NCBI GenBank assembly: GCA_963755985.1
Contig: CAVWLO010000004.1
Location: forward strand, 62,001 to 126,000
Origin: DASXMT01 sp963755985
GTDB lineage: Bacteria > Actinomycetota > Acidimicrobiia > Acidimicrobiales > RAAP-2
Reading direction: 5' to 3'
DNA: 64,000 bases
The notes under the pieces: model-generated
Told to the model about the DNA's origin: nothing
Database searches by the model: none
What the model saw: only the letters and a program-made list of their open reading frames with translations
Shown here: positions 1-7,802 of the stretch, in pieces
Numbering within the stretch: position 1 is the first letter of the stretch
Layout of the letters: each line of letters opens with the position of its first letter
Program-made: the position numbers and the translations under genes

Positions 1-382
1 CGAGCACGACGAGGAGCGAGGCGACGGCAGCTACCACCGCCGGCCACCTGGACGCGTCGAGCCGATCGCCGTGGTCGGCGAGAAGGGCTATGACTTGGCG
101 GTGCTGCACAAGGCCGAGCACAAGCAGGAACGCCGCCGCCGCGACGAGAAAAATCCCGATGGCCCGGGCTGCCCCCCAGCTTGTCGCCGATGCCGGTTGC
201 ACCTGATGCAAGAACAGGTTGAACTTGGAGACCACGAAGCCGAGTGCACTCATGGCGATCGCGGTGCGGATCCAGGCCAGCAGGGTCCGGTCAGCCGCCA
301 GCTGCTGGCGGACGTCGACCCGCGCCGGGCGTATCGGCCCGGCCTGTAGGGAGTCCTGATCCGGTCGCTCAGGCTCTGTCAT
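1..382 (-). CDS. DUF202 (YidH-like) small membrane protein, 3' end outside window
   Basis: About 127 codons are visible, starting at the ATG at 382 and running off the left edge. The early motif DRTLLAWIRTAIAMSALGF is the hallmark of the DUF202 family, whose members are short three-helix inner-membrane proteins of unknown role. Hydrophobic segments lie near residues 35-50 and 68-83, and a third begins at the window edge. A polar N-terminus (TEPERPDQDS) precedes the DUF202 signature. Nothing in the context assigns a job. Family call is secure, function unknown. Confidence 0.8.
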   Translation of the reverse strand, partial: MTEPERPDQDSLQAGPIRPARVDVRQQLAADRTLLAWIRTAIAMSALGFVVSKFNLFLHQVQPASATSWGAARAIGIFLVAAAAFLLVLGLVQHRQVIALLADHGDRLDASRWPAVVAAVASLLVVL

Positions 383-580
383 CACGAACCTGCCCGTCGA
401 ACAGTGGGCCCGGAGCCCTTCTTGTGCCCTTCGGCACTCGCATTCGATCCAGCAACACCCTTGCAACCAACCCTCGACGCCACAACACAGCGGCTTCGTA
501 TACCGGGTGAGGTTAACGCAGCGCGGACTGTTCCGAGACCGTGCCCACACGGTGACCGCGGTCGACGCGGCGCTGAACCA

Positions 581-2035
581 TCAGCTGCCGATCGGGAGAC
601 GGCCGGCGGCGACCACCAGCTCAGCCACGGCCACGGTGACGGCTTCGGCCATGGGAAGGTGCAGGAACTCGTTCGGGCCGTGGGCGTTGCTGCCCGGACC
701 CAGCACGCCCGTGGCGACCAACTGGACCCCGGGATAGCGGTCCCCGAGCATGGAGAGGAAGGGGATGGTGCCGCCCTCGCCGTAGGCCGACGGTGGCCGG
801 CCGAAGCAGGCCTCGGAGGCGGCCGCCAGTGCGGCGGCCACCCACGGCTCGGGCTCCGGGGCCAGCCAGCCATCGGCGGGGGACTCCATGGCCACCGTCA
901 CCCGGGACCCCTCTGGTGGGTCGGTGGTGAGGGCCGCGGCCAGGGCGGCCGCGGCCCTGGCCGCATCGACCGAAGGAGGCAGGCGGATGGACAGCTTGGC
1001 CTCCGTGTAGGGCCGCAGCACGTTGCCGCCGTCTCGAACCGACGGGATGCCGTCCATGCCGGTCACGGCCACCGCCGGAGCCCAGGCTCGAGCGACCAGC
1101 CGGTCGGCCTCGCTTGGTCCGGCCAAGACCAGTCCCGGCACCGTCGGCAGGCTCGCGCTGACCGCCGACGACAGCTCCTCGGCCACCGCCACCAGGTCGG
1201 CCCGGTTGCGGTCGGGGACCTCGGCCCGGAGCTCGGGCAGGAGCACCTCCCCGGTGTCGGCGTCCTCCACCCGCGACAACAGCTGGCGGAGGACCCGGAA
1301 CGACGAGGGCACCACCCCGCCGGCCAGACCGCTGTGTACTCCCTCGGTCAGGACCTCGGCCCGGACCGATGCGACCAAGGCACCCCGAAGCGAGGCGGTG
1401 GTCCACAGCCGATCGTAGGTGAGGCAGCCCGAGTCCAGGCAGACCACGAGGTCGGGCCGACCGATGCGGACGGCCAGGTCGTCCAGGTGGGCCGGCAGGT
1501 CGGGACTGGCGCTCTCCTCGCTGGCCTCGATCAGGACCACCACCCGCGGGTGGGGGGTCCCCTGGGCGGCGAGCGACTCCAGCGCCGTCACCGCGGCGAA
1601 GACGGCGTAGCCGTCGTCGGCGGTGCCCCGGCCATAGAGGTGGTCGCCATCCCGGACGGCTCTGAACGGGTCCAGGCCCTCGCGCCAAGCCCCCATGGGC
1701 GGCTGCTTGTCCAGGTGCCCGTAGACCAGGACGGTCCCGGCCGGCTCCGATTTAGCCGGGGATCGGGAACCCGGTGGGCGACCCCCGGTGGCCGGGACCT
1801 CGACCAACAGCACCGGCGTCCGGCCAGGAGGTGACACCACCTCAGCCGTGAGGCCCGGGACCGATCGCCGGCCGCACCAGTCGGCCAGCAACCTGGCCGC
1901 AGTGGTCAGGTGGCCGTCGGCTTCCCAGCCGGGTTCGAAGGCCGGGGACAGGCAGGGGATCCGGGTGAAGTCGGCCAGCGTCGGGAGGACCTGGTCCTCC
2001 CAGGCCCGGTGCACCTGGTCCGGCGGGATGGTCAT
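581..2035 (-). CDS. M20 family metallopeptidase (dipeptidase-like)
   Basis: A 484-residue zinc peptidase of the M20/M28 clan, expected to hydrolyse dipeptides or acyl-amino acids in the cytoplasm. Metal and catalytic motifs are in order: GHLDK (H107, D109), GRGTADDG (bridging D140 region), EASEES (general base and metal Glu near 170-174), CLDSG near 210 and a C-terminal SNAHGPNE carrying the last metal His. The lid domain lies between about 215 and 350. An upstream ATG adds eight residues; the ATG at 2035 is preferred because MTIPPDQVHRAWEDQV begins the conserved fold. It stands alone, with a 2-nt-scale gap to no partner gene. Confidence 0.9.
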   Translation of the reverse strand: MTIPPDQVHRAWEDQVLPTLADFTRIPCLSPAFEPGWEADGHLTTAARLLADWCGRRSVPGLTAEVVSPPGRTPVLLVEVPATGGRPPGSRSPAKSEPAGTVLVYGHLDKQPPMGAWREGLDPFRAVRDGDHLYGRGTADDGYAVFAAVTALESLAAQGTPHPRVVVLIEASEESASPDLPAHLDDLAVRIGRPDLVVCLDSGCLTYDRLWTTASLRGALVASVRAEVLTEGVHSGLAGGVVPSSFRVLRQLLSRVEDADTGEVLLPELRAEVPDRNRADLVAVAEELSSAVSASLPTVPGLVLAGPSEADRLVARAWAPAVAVTGMDGIPSVRDGGNVLRPYTEAKLSIRLPPSVDAARAAAALAAALTTDPPEGSRVTVAMESPADGWLAPEPEPWVAAALAAASEACFGRPPSAYGEGGTIPFLSMLGDRYPGVQLVATGVLGPGSNAHGPNEFLHLPMAEAVTVAVAELVVAAGRLPIGS

Positions 2036-2094
2036 CGCCGAAACGCTATCGGGCCACATCGACGATCAGGGGCAAACGTCCAATGGCTCTGCCG

Positions 2095-2757
2095 TCAGGT
2101 CACGCTGTACGGGGTTGCCCGGTGGGGCTTGGCATATCGCATGTGCAACAGGATCGCGCCACAGGCCACGGCGGCATAGAAGCACCAGAGCGAGGCGAAT
2201 CCATCGGCGCTCAGCCGCGCCAACACCACAACGGCTACGAGGTTTGCCATTCCGAAGACCACGATGTGGCGAAATCCCGACGACAGCAATGAGCCGCACG
2301 TCGCAACGATGTAGAGCCCGATGATGATGATCCCGTGCTGCAGCCCGATCGAATAGGCGAGATGGAATGAGCCCAGGATGACGGTCGGGTGGTTCCGCAG
2401 CATCGTGTCGAGCAACACGATCGACACCACGGTACCTATGGCCAAGAAGGGCGCCATTCGCCATCTTCGGCGACCGGTTGGCTCGAGCAGCATGATGACG
2501 ATTGGCACGAATATCGGCAGGGCCACGAAGGCGATGATGAGGTAGATCCACATCGCCACCACGCCCACATCGTGAGGCACCACGCCCTGTAGCCCCCACC
2601 AGACAAAGGCCTCGTCGATCTGATGGAACCCGAGCAGCAGAGGGAGCGCGGCCAGGGCGAGATGGTCGTTACGGCGACGGAGGTGGCGCAACGCATCGAC
2701 GCCGATGGCAACGACGATGGCCCCGCCAACGAGGTCACCCTCGGGGGAGAAGCACAC
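2095..2757 (-). CDS. DUF6629 family integral membrane protein
   Basis: A 220-residue protein with six to seven hydrophobic helices and almost no soluble domain. It opens with MCFSPEGDLVGGAIVVAIG, the characteristic start of the DUF6629 family, followed by a conserved GFHQIDEAFVWW stretch in the second helix region. The family is widespread in actinomycetes and proteobacteria and has no established function. Gene and M20 peptidase are on the same strand but separated by about 60 nt, so co-transcription is possible. The family assignment rests on the N-terminal motif and the helix pattern. Confidence 0.8.
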   Translation of the reverse strand: MCFSPEGDLVGGAIVVAIGVDALRHLRRRNDHLALAALPLLLGFHQIDEAFVWWGLQGVVPHDVGVVAMWIYLIIAFVALPIFVPIVIMLLEPTGRRRWRMAPFLAIGTVVSIVLLDTMLRNHPTVILGSFHLAYSIGLQHGIIIIGLYIVATCGSLLSSGFRHIVVFGMANLVAVVVLARLSADGFASLWCFYAAVACGAILLHMRYAKPHRATPYSVT

Positions 2758-2958
2758 GTCTACCTCTGGTGTCCTGATACGCCAAGACGTCGATCAATGG
2801 AAAAGACACGGGCATCGGCTTCCTATCCGAGGTCACTCAGAAGAGGGCGTCGAGCCCGTAACGGGACAACAACCGAGCCGGTTGTCATGCCCAACAAGGC
2901 GTCACTCCCAAGGGGACACGGCAAGACTACACCGTGCCTCTGTGGGCCACGCCCTTGC

Positions 2959-3579
2959 TCAGGCGACCCCTCCCCCATTCCGTTGGGTGTGCCCCAGGGG
3001 CGGCGCCGGCTGGATCTCCGCTCCCCCTGGTGCGACGTCGAACTGGAGGTGGAACGCCAGCATGGTCACCGGCTGACCCGTGACATCCTCGCCAGCGGCA
3101 AGGCGGAGCCACCAGTACGGTCCGTAGCGCCCCGCCCCGGCCACGTGCCAGGGTCGGCCAGGATCGGTGACCCCAACTGGGAGCGCCGAGGTGCCGACCA
3201 AGGCCAGCTGCCACCCCTCCCCGCCGACCACGATGACGCGGGGATCCTGGGCACGGTGGCAAGGCGCCTCGTCGATCACCACCCGGGCACCGGCGGCGGC
3301 CAATCGGCCGATGATCGAGAGGAGCTGCCGCTCATGGTCCGCACGAGCCCTGCGCTCCATCGAGCGCCAGCGACGGGCCGACATGCCACCCATCCGCGGG
3401 CCGCCGGGCGTCAACGACCTCCTCTGCCGCCATCGACGCGGTTGCCGATCAGCGCAACCCGTTGCCCCAGGCGCCGGCCCGACCGATCTGGCCCCCTCGG
3501 TGGGCTCGAGGCAATAGCGATCGTTGTCCTTGTCACCGGTGGTCATGAACGGGGCCTCGCCTTCTGGTTCGGGCCACAT
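2959..3579 (-). CDS. hypothetical protein, 206 aa
   Basis: The reading frame stays open upstream to 3804, but that part lies over the divergent TetR gene. The ATG at 3579 is chosen because an AAAGGG lies nine bases before it; a second in-frame ATG is at 3546. The protein is Arg- and Ala-rich in the middle (a likely helix with RRWRSMERRARADHERQ) and ends in a beta-rich segment with many Gly/Trp residues (AGAGRYGPYWWLRLAAGED). No domain is recognised. Being divergent from a TetR regulator, it could be a regulatory target, but nothing in the sequence proves it. Confidence 0.55.
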   Translation of the reverse strand: MWPEPEGEAPFMTTGDKDNDRYCLEPTEGARSVGPAPGATGCADRQPRRWRQRRSLTPGGPRMGGMSARRWRSMERRARADHERQLLSIIGRLAAAGARVVIDEAPCHRAQDPRVIVVGGEGWQLALVGTSALPVGVTDPGRPWHVAGAGRYGPYWWLRLAAGEDVTGQPVTMLAFHLQFDVAPGGAEIQPAPPLGHTQRNGGGVA

Positions 3580-3648
3580 CGGCCATGACCCTTTATAGCG
3601 AACGAACGATCGGATGTCAAATGGCTCCCAACCGGATACAATGTGGGC

Positions 3649-4275
3649 ATGCCAGGCCGCCGATCCGACGCCGATACGCGGGACACCCGTGCCGCCATCC
3701 TCCGCCAGGCCGCCGACATCGGCTCGGTCGATGGCCTCGAGCGGGTGACGATCGGACGTCTTGCGGCCGATCTGGGCATGAGCAAGGCCGGCGTCATCGG
3801 CCACTTCGGCTCGAAGGAAGAGCTGCAGCTGGCAACGGTGGCGGTCGCGTCGGACATCTTTCGGCTGGCCGTCTGGGAGCCCGTTGCGTCAGAGACGCCC
3901 GGGCTGCCTCGGCTGCTCGCCGTGTGCGCCTCGTGGACGGCCTACGCCGACGACCCTCCCTACCCCGGGGGCTGCTTCTTGAACACCACGTCGATGGAGT
4001 TCGCCGGCCGGGACGGTCCGGTCCACGATGCCCTGTCCCACTCCTTCCGGCTGTGGCACGCCACTTTGCGGCACGACGTCGTCACGGCGAAGAAGGCGGC
4101 CGACCTTCCCACGGCCACCGACCCGGACCAGGTGGTCTTCATGATCGCGGCGCTCGCCGGCGAGGTGAAGCCGGCGAAGCTGCTTCTGGGTCACACCGGA
4201 GCCGCCAGCATGGCCCTGCGCTCGATGCGAGCGGTCCTCGAACGACCGCCCGTAAATTCCCTCCCGCCGGACTAG
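3649..4275 (+). CDS. TetR/AcrR family transcriptional regulator
   Basis: A 208-residue regulator. The N-terminal helix-turn-helix spans about residues 8-54 (AAILRQAADIGSVDGLERVTIGR followed by LGMSKAGVIGHFGSKEEL), typical of TetR. The C-terminal ligand-binding part contains YPGGCFLNTTSMEFAGRDG, seen in the subgroup with a TetR_C_6-like domain. An ATG two codons earlier (3643) is also possible. It is divergent from the hypothetical gene at 2959-3579 with about 70 nt between starts, the usual arrangement for a local repressor. Ligand unknown. Confidence 0.88.
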   Translation: MPGRRSDADTRDTRAAILRQAADIGSVDGLERVTIGRLAADLGMSKAGVIGHFGSKEELQLATVAVASDIFRLAVWEPVASETPGLPRLLAVCASWTAYADDPPYPGGCFLNTTSMEFAGRDGPVHDALSHSFRLWHATLRHDVVTAKKAADLPTATDPDQVVFMIAALAGEVKPAKLLLGHTGAASMALRSMRAVLERPPVNSLPPD

Positions 4276-4277
4276 TG

Positions 4278-4318
4278 CTCGGGACGATTGTGCCCCGTCT
4301 CGATCGTTAGGTCCCGAG
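4278..4318. terminator. bidirectional terminator-like hairpin between convergent genes
   Basis: CTCGGGAC (4278-4285) and GTCCCGAG (4311-4318) form a perfect 8-bp inverted repeat, extended by a GAT/ATC pairing with a small bulge. It sits between the stop of the TetR gene and the stop of the convergent monooxygenase gene, overlapping the latter's last codons. No U-tract follows, which is common in high-GC actinomycetes. Confidence 0.5.
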
Positions 4319-4603
4319 AGAGCGGAGAGTATGGATGGCGGGGAATCCCTCGAAATGATCCCCGGCAGTGGTGATGACCTCAGCGATGTGCGGCGACGCC
4401 ATGTGTGCGTCGACGTCCTCCTGCGACTGCCATTTCTCGATGGTGACAAAGGTGCCGGGCGTCGAGTCCGAAGCAAACAGTTCGTAGGAAATGCAGCCAT
4501 GGTCACCCCTGCTTGCCCCAACGAGTGCCCGGAGAGCCTTTTCTACGATCGCCTCCGATCCCGGCTTGGCTGTGATCACTGCGACTACGTCACGATTGGG
4601 CAT
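4307..4603 (-). CDS. antibiotic biosynthesis monooxygenase (ABM/YgiN-like) domain protein
   Basis: A 98-residue dimeric alpha/beta-barrel protein. Starting at the ATG at 4603 gives MPNRDVVAVITAKPGSE, the first strand of the ABM fold, followed by LRALVGASRGDHGCISYELF and FVTIEKWQSQEDVDAHMASPH, all standard ABM signatures. The frame is open to 4738 but that extension lacks family similarity. Family members include quinol monooxygenases and small heme-independent oxygenases; the substrate cannot be told from sequence. Convergent with the TetR gene. Confidence 0.88.
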   Translation of the reverse strand: MPNRDVVAVITAKPGSEAIVEKALRALVGASRGDHGCISYELFASDSTPGTFVTIEKWQSQEDVDAHMASPHIAEVITTAGDHFEGFPAIHTLRSLGT

Positions 4604-4876
4604 ACGCCACTCTAATTCCGAACCATGCCCGATGCGCTCGGCGATTTCACGCCTTCGGGAACACACCGGCGACATGAAGGCTGTACACACACCGCTCTCA
4701 ACCGGGACGGCGACAGCGACCAGAGTGCTGCGGATCACGTCCTACGGCAATCCTGTCCACGTCACAGTTCCTGAGGTCCTCCTACGTGGGGTCGCTACCG
4801 CATCGTTTGGTGTTGCCGTCTGCTGACCCTCTGGTCGGTTGTGAATCAGATCACCCTTCTCAGGCCACGCTGGCAC

Positions 4877-5782
4877 TCAGGCGTCTCGGCGCACGAGAAC
4901 CCAGCAGCCGATCCCCAGGATCACCACGGTGTACAACACGAGAATGGTGAAGCCAGTCCATGGGCTGAATGCGTGGACAAGCCGATCGGGCACGCTCTCG
5001 GTGGAGAACATGACCAACCCAATGTTGGCCGGCAGGTAGCGAGCCACGGCATCGCTGATCGACGTGGGCAACGCCTGGACAATGAGGGGCAGGACCAACA
5101 CCACCCCGACGAAGGCCGAAATGGCGCCGGCCGTGTGTCGGATGATGGTGGCCAGTCCCAGTGCCAGTAGCCCGAGCATGGCCAGATAGAGACCGGCACC
5201 GACGACGGCCCGGAGGACACCTGGCTGCCCCAAGGACGCCGAGCCTGTCGAGAGCACGCCCTGAAGGTTGTGAGGGACCTTCACCCCGAGCTGCTGGGCG
5301 TGCTGCGTGGCGAACGCTGACGACCCGACTGCGTGTTTGGCCGACAAGAGGGCCTGGCCGACGGCAAAGGCGCTGAAGGCGAGGATCTCACTCACCACGA
5401 TCGCCACCGCCCCGAACACGAGTATCTTGGCGGTGAGCACGACGGGCCGGCGGGGCACGGCCGACAACGTGGATCGGATCGTTCCTGTGCCGTACTCCGC
5501 GCTCATCACCAGGACACCCAGCACCCCGAAGATGAGCTGGCCGAGGAAGATCCCGATCAGGCTCCGGCGGGTCGGATCGTCGATGATGTCGGAGGGACTC
5601 ACCGTGCCGGTGGCAATTGCGCATAGGCCTACGACCGCCACCACCGTTGCCACGAGCGTCCACATGGTTGAGCGGACCGACCACAGTTTCGTCCACTCGG
5701 CGGCCATGGCCCGGCCCAGACCGGCGCGACCAGCGGTCTGCTCAATCTCGACGGGGACCGGGGCCCCGACCACCGCGGTCAC
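4877..5782 (-). CDS. ABC-2 type transporter permease
   Basis: A 301-residue integral membrane subunit with six predicted helices (about residues 37-58, 81-100, 120-145, 186-210, 218-240, 272-296). A large extracellular loop between helices three and four carries AKHAVGSSAFATQHAQQLG. The N-terminus AEWTKLWSVRSTMWTL is the usual cytoplasmic start of ABC-2 exporters. The start codon overlaps the stop of the upstream ATPase gene by four bases, so the two are translationally coupled and should form one exporter. Substrate unknown; drug or lipid export is typical. Confidence 0.9.
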   Translation of the reverse strand: MTAVVGAPVPVEIEQTAGRAGLGRAMAAEWTKLWSVRSTMWTLVATVVAVVGLCAIATGTVSPSDIIDDPTRRSLIGIFLGQLIFGVLGVLVMSAEYGTGTIRSTLSAVPRRPVVLTAKILVFGAVAIVVSEILAFSAFAVGQALLSAKHAVGSSAFATQHAQQLGVKVPHNLQGVLSTGSASLGQPGVLRAVVGAGLYLAMLGLLALGLATIIRHTAGAISAFVGVVLVLPLIVQALPTSISDAVARYLPANIGLVMFSTESVPDRLVHAFSPWTGFTILVLYTVVILGIGCWVLVRRDA

Positions 5783-6681
5783 GATCCACCCCGGAACTCG
5801 ACGGCTTCGTCAGTCAGCTCCATGAAGGCGTCCTCCAGTGAGGCAACAGGGGTCAGTTCGTGGAGGGCGACACCGATCGACGCGGCCAGGTCACCCACCT
5901 GCGGTGCCGACAGGCCGGTGACGGTCATGGACCCGTCGGGATCGGAGATGACGGTCCCACCGGCGTTGGTGACGGCGTCGGACAACTGGTGCGGTGCCTG
6001 CGTGCGCACCTTGACCGATTGACGCGAGCTGCCGGCCACGAAGTCGGCTACCGAGGTCTCGGCGATGAGCCTTCCCTTGCCGATGACGACCAGGTGGTCG
6101 GCGGTGAGCGCCATCTCGGCCATCAGGTGGCTGGACACGAACACGGTCCGACCCTCGCCGGCGAGCCTTTTGCAGAGCGTGCGCACCCAACGGATGCCCT
6201 CGGGATCGAGACCGTTCACGGGCTCGTCGAACAGCAGCACTCCCGGGTCGCCGAGCAGAGCGGCGGCGATGCCCAAACGCTGGCCCATCCCGAGCGAAAA
6301 CTTGCCCACCCGTTTGCCGGCCACCGCACTGAGACCTACGAGCTCGAGCACCTCGTCGACACGCGCCCGAGCGATGGCATTGCTCCTGGCCAGGGTGAGC
6401 AGATGGGCGCGGGCCGAACGTCCGGGGTGGATGGCCTTGGCCTCGAGGAGACCGCCCACTTCCCGCAGCGGCCAAGGGAGGTCGTGGTAGCGCCGGCCCA
6501 ACACGGTGACGGAGCCCGACGCCGGCCAGTCGAGGCCCATGATCATGCGCATCGTGGTCGACTTGCCCGACCCGTTGGGCCCGAGGAAGCCGGTCACGGT
6601 CCCCGGACGCACGTCGAAGGACAGGTCATCCACCGCCACGACGTCGCCGAACCGCTTTGAGAGCCCCCTGGCCTCGATCAT
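5779..6681 (-). CDS. ABC transporter ATP-binding protein
   Basis: A 300-residue ATPase of the ABC-2 drug-exporter class. Visible motifs: Walker A GPNGSGKST (residues 34-42), ABC signature SLGMGQ (129-134), Walker B VLLFDEP (D152, E153) and a switch His in SSHLMAEM. The last 80 residues form the C-terminal regulatory domain usual in this class. It precedes and overlaps the permease gene. An imperfect 12-bp inverted repeat lies about 35-75 nt upstream of the start and could hold a regulatory site. Confidence 0.93.
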   Translation of the reverse strand: MIEARGLSKRFGDVVAVDDLSFDVRPGTVTGFLGPNGSGKSTTMRMIMGLDWPASGSVTVLGRRYHDLPWPLREVGGLLEAKAIHPGRSARAHLLTLARSNAIARARVDEVLELVGLSAVAGKRVGKFSLGMGQRLGIAAALLGDPGVLLFDEPVNGLDPEGIRWVRTLCKRLAGEGRTVFVSSHLMAEMALTADHLVVIGKGRLIAETSVADFVAGSSRQSVKVRTQAPHQLSDAVTNAGGTVISDPDGSMTVTGLSAPQVGDLAASIGVALHELTPVASLEDAFMELTDEAVEFRGGS

Positions 6682-6713
6682 GCGGTAAGCCTTGCACGGC
6701 TCCCCGTTCTCTG

Positions 6714-6758
6714 GGTATCGGGGAGAACCCTGATGGAGGGGGTCACCTCCCTGATACC
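6714..6758. promoter_or_regulatory. 12-bp interrupted inverted repeat upstream of ABC operon
   Basis: GGTATCGGGGAG (6714-6725) and CTCCCTGATACC (6747-6758) are inverted copies with one mismatch, separated by 21 nt that hold a smaller GGAGG/CCTCC dyad. It lies in the 150-nt gap between the NYN-like gene and the ABC operon, both on the minus strand. It could be an operator for the exporter or a transcription terminator of the upstream gene. Confidence 0.4.
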
Positions 6759-6831
6759 GGCTCGTATCCAGGGGTGATGTTCCCGATGATGAGGGAATGG
6801 GCCGCGGTCCTCCCGGTAGCGGCCTGCGGGC

Positions 6832-7194
6832 TCAGTCCACCAGCTGGTTGAGCAGCCAGCTCGGCCCGACGACCTCGGCGTTGACCGCTCGGACCCGCTC
6901 GGCCAGTTCCCGGTCGGCCGTGACGACGATCACCTCGCGGTGCTCCCCAGCGATGGTCGCGATCGTGTCGTCGCCTTCGCCGGGCGCATGCACAACCTCG
7001 ACGCCGTCCTCATCGCCTTCGTCGGCTCCCGCCCGGGCCTGGCCCTCGAGTACGAGCGTCACCGGCGGTTGCAGCCGGCCCGCGGTCACCGTTGCCCGCA
7101 CTCGCTCGGTAAAGCTCCGTGTGGCGCCGGGCCGGTCGCGCCACCAGCCGGTTGGCCGAGACCCGATCACGTTGGCGACGTCGATCACCAGCAT
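6832..7194 (-). CDS. NYN/PIN-like domain protein (putative RNase or pyrophosphohydrolase-annotated)
   Basis: A 120-residue protein. From the ATG at 7194 it begins MLVIDVANVIGSRPTGWW, with the Asp-x-x-Asn pattern of NYN/PIN-like nucleases. Later segments GEGDDTIATIA and VIVVTADRELAERVRA supply the further acidic residues expected of a divalent-metal nuclease site (DD near 80 and TADREL near 97). An ATG eight codons upstream is possible. The fold assignment is by motif pattern only; RNA cleavage activity is inferred from the superfamily. Confidence 0.6.
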   Translation of the reverse strand: MLVIDVANVIGSRPTGWWRDRPGATRSFTERVRATVTAGRLQPPVTLVLEGQARAGADEGDEDGVEVVHAPGEGDDTIATIAGEHREVIVVTADRELAERVRAVNAEVVGPSWLLNQLVD

Positions 7195-7335
7195 CCGAAC
7201 AGCATCGCGCCATCCCACCGCCCTCAGGCCTATGCCCCGTCATGGTCGAGACTCACATGACGATCAAGCCAAACGACAACCGCCTCGAGCGATCGGGCTC
7301 GATGTGGGCGCGACGTTCGAGTCCCCCGTCGATAC

Positions 7336-7802
7336 TCAGCCTCCGGTTGAGTATCCGACGGCGCTGTTGATGTAGCTGAGCATCGCCGATCCGGCGCCCA
7401 CGGCCCCCGGCGGGTAAAACCCGATCTCGAGGTGTGGACCAGTCGAGATGCCGACGATCCCAGACCCGACCGACGAAATCTGCTCACCCTCGCTCACTTG
7501 TGCCCCGACCGCGACAAGGTCCGGGCCGGCATGCCCGTAATAGACGGTCTGTCCTGCCAAAGGACCGGAGGTGATCTGGAGCACTGGGGCGTTGGGTCCG
7601 AAGCCGTTGATGCCTTCGCCGATGATGACACCCGAGCCCATCGCATAGAGCGGGGTGCCGCCGGGGGCGGTGTAGTCCACTCCTTGGTCCACCGAGCCGC
7701 CGGTCAGGTACTGGACCGGAAGCGGCAATCCCCCGCCGCCGGTGCTGACCGGTGCCGGCGGGGTCGTGTGGTCGGTGCCGGCGGGGTCGTGTGGTCGGTG
7801 CG
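7336..7802 (-). CDS. M23 family peptidase domain (C-terminal half of a split LysM-M23 protein)
   Basis: This frame encodes a compact M23-like endopeptidase fold: SVDQGVDYTAPGGTPLYAMG, with H/D-type zinc ligands replaced or shifted as VDQGVDY, then VYYGHAG and GPHLEIGFYP at the end. A TTG at 7728 is the only start-like codon close to the domain, but the frame runs upstream through PTDTTPPA repeats to about 7940. The domain therefore looks like the true C-terminus of the LysM protein encoded at 7704-9365, separated from it by a 5-nt insertion in the repeat. Classic HxxxD of M23 is degenerate here, so activity is uncertain. Confidence 0.65.

Noticed and set aside
404..1834. 476-codon plus-strand open frame
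   Set aside because: It is the antisense of the M20 peptidase, low complexity and without any motif; the minus frame holds all the catalytic residues.
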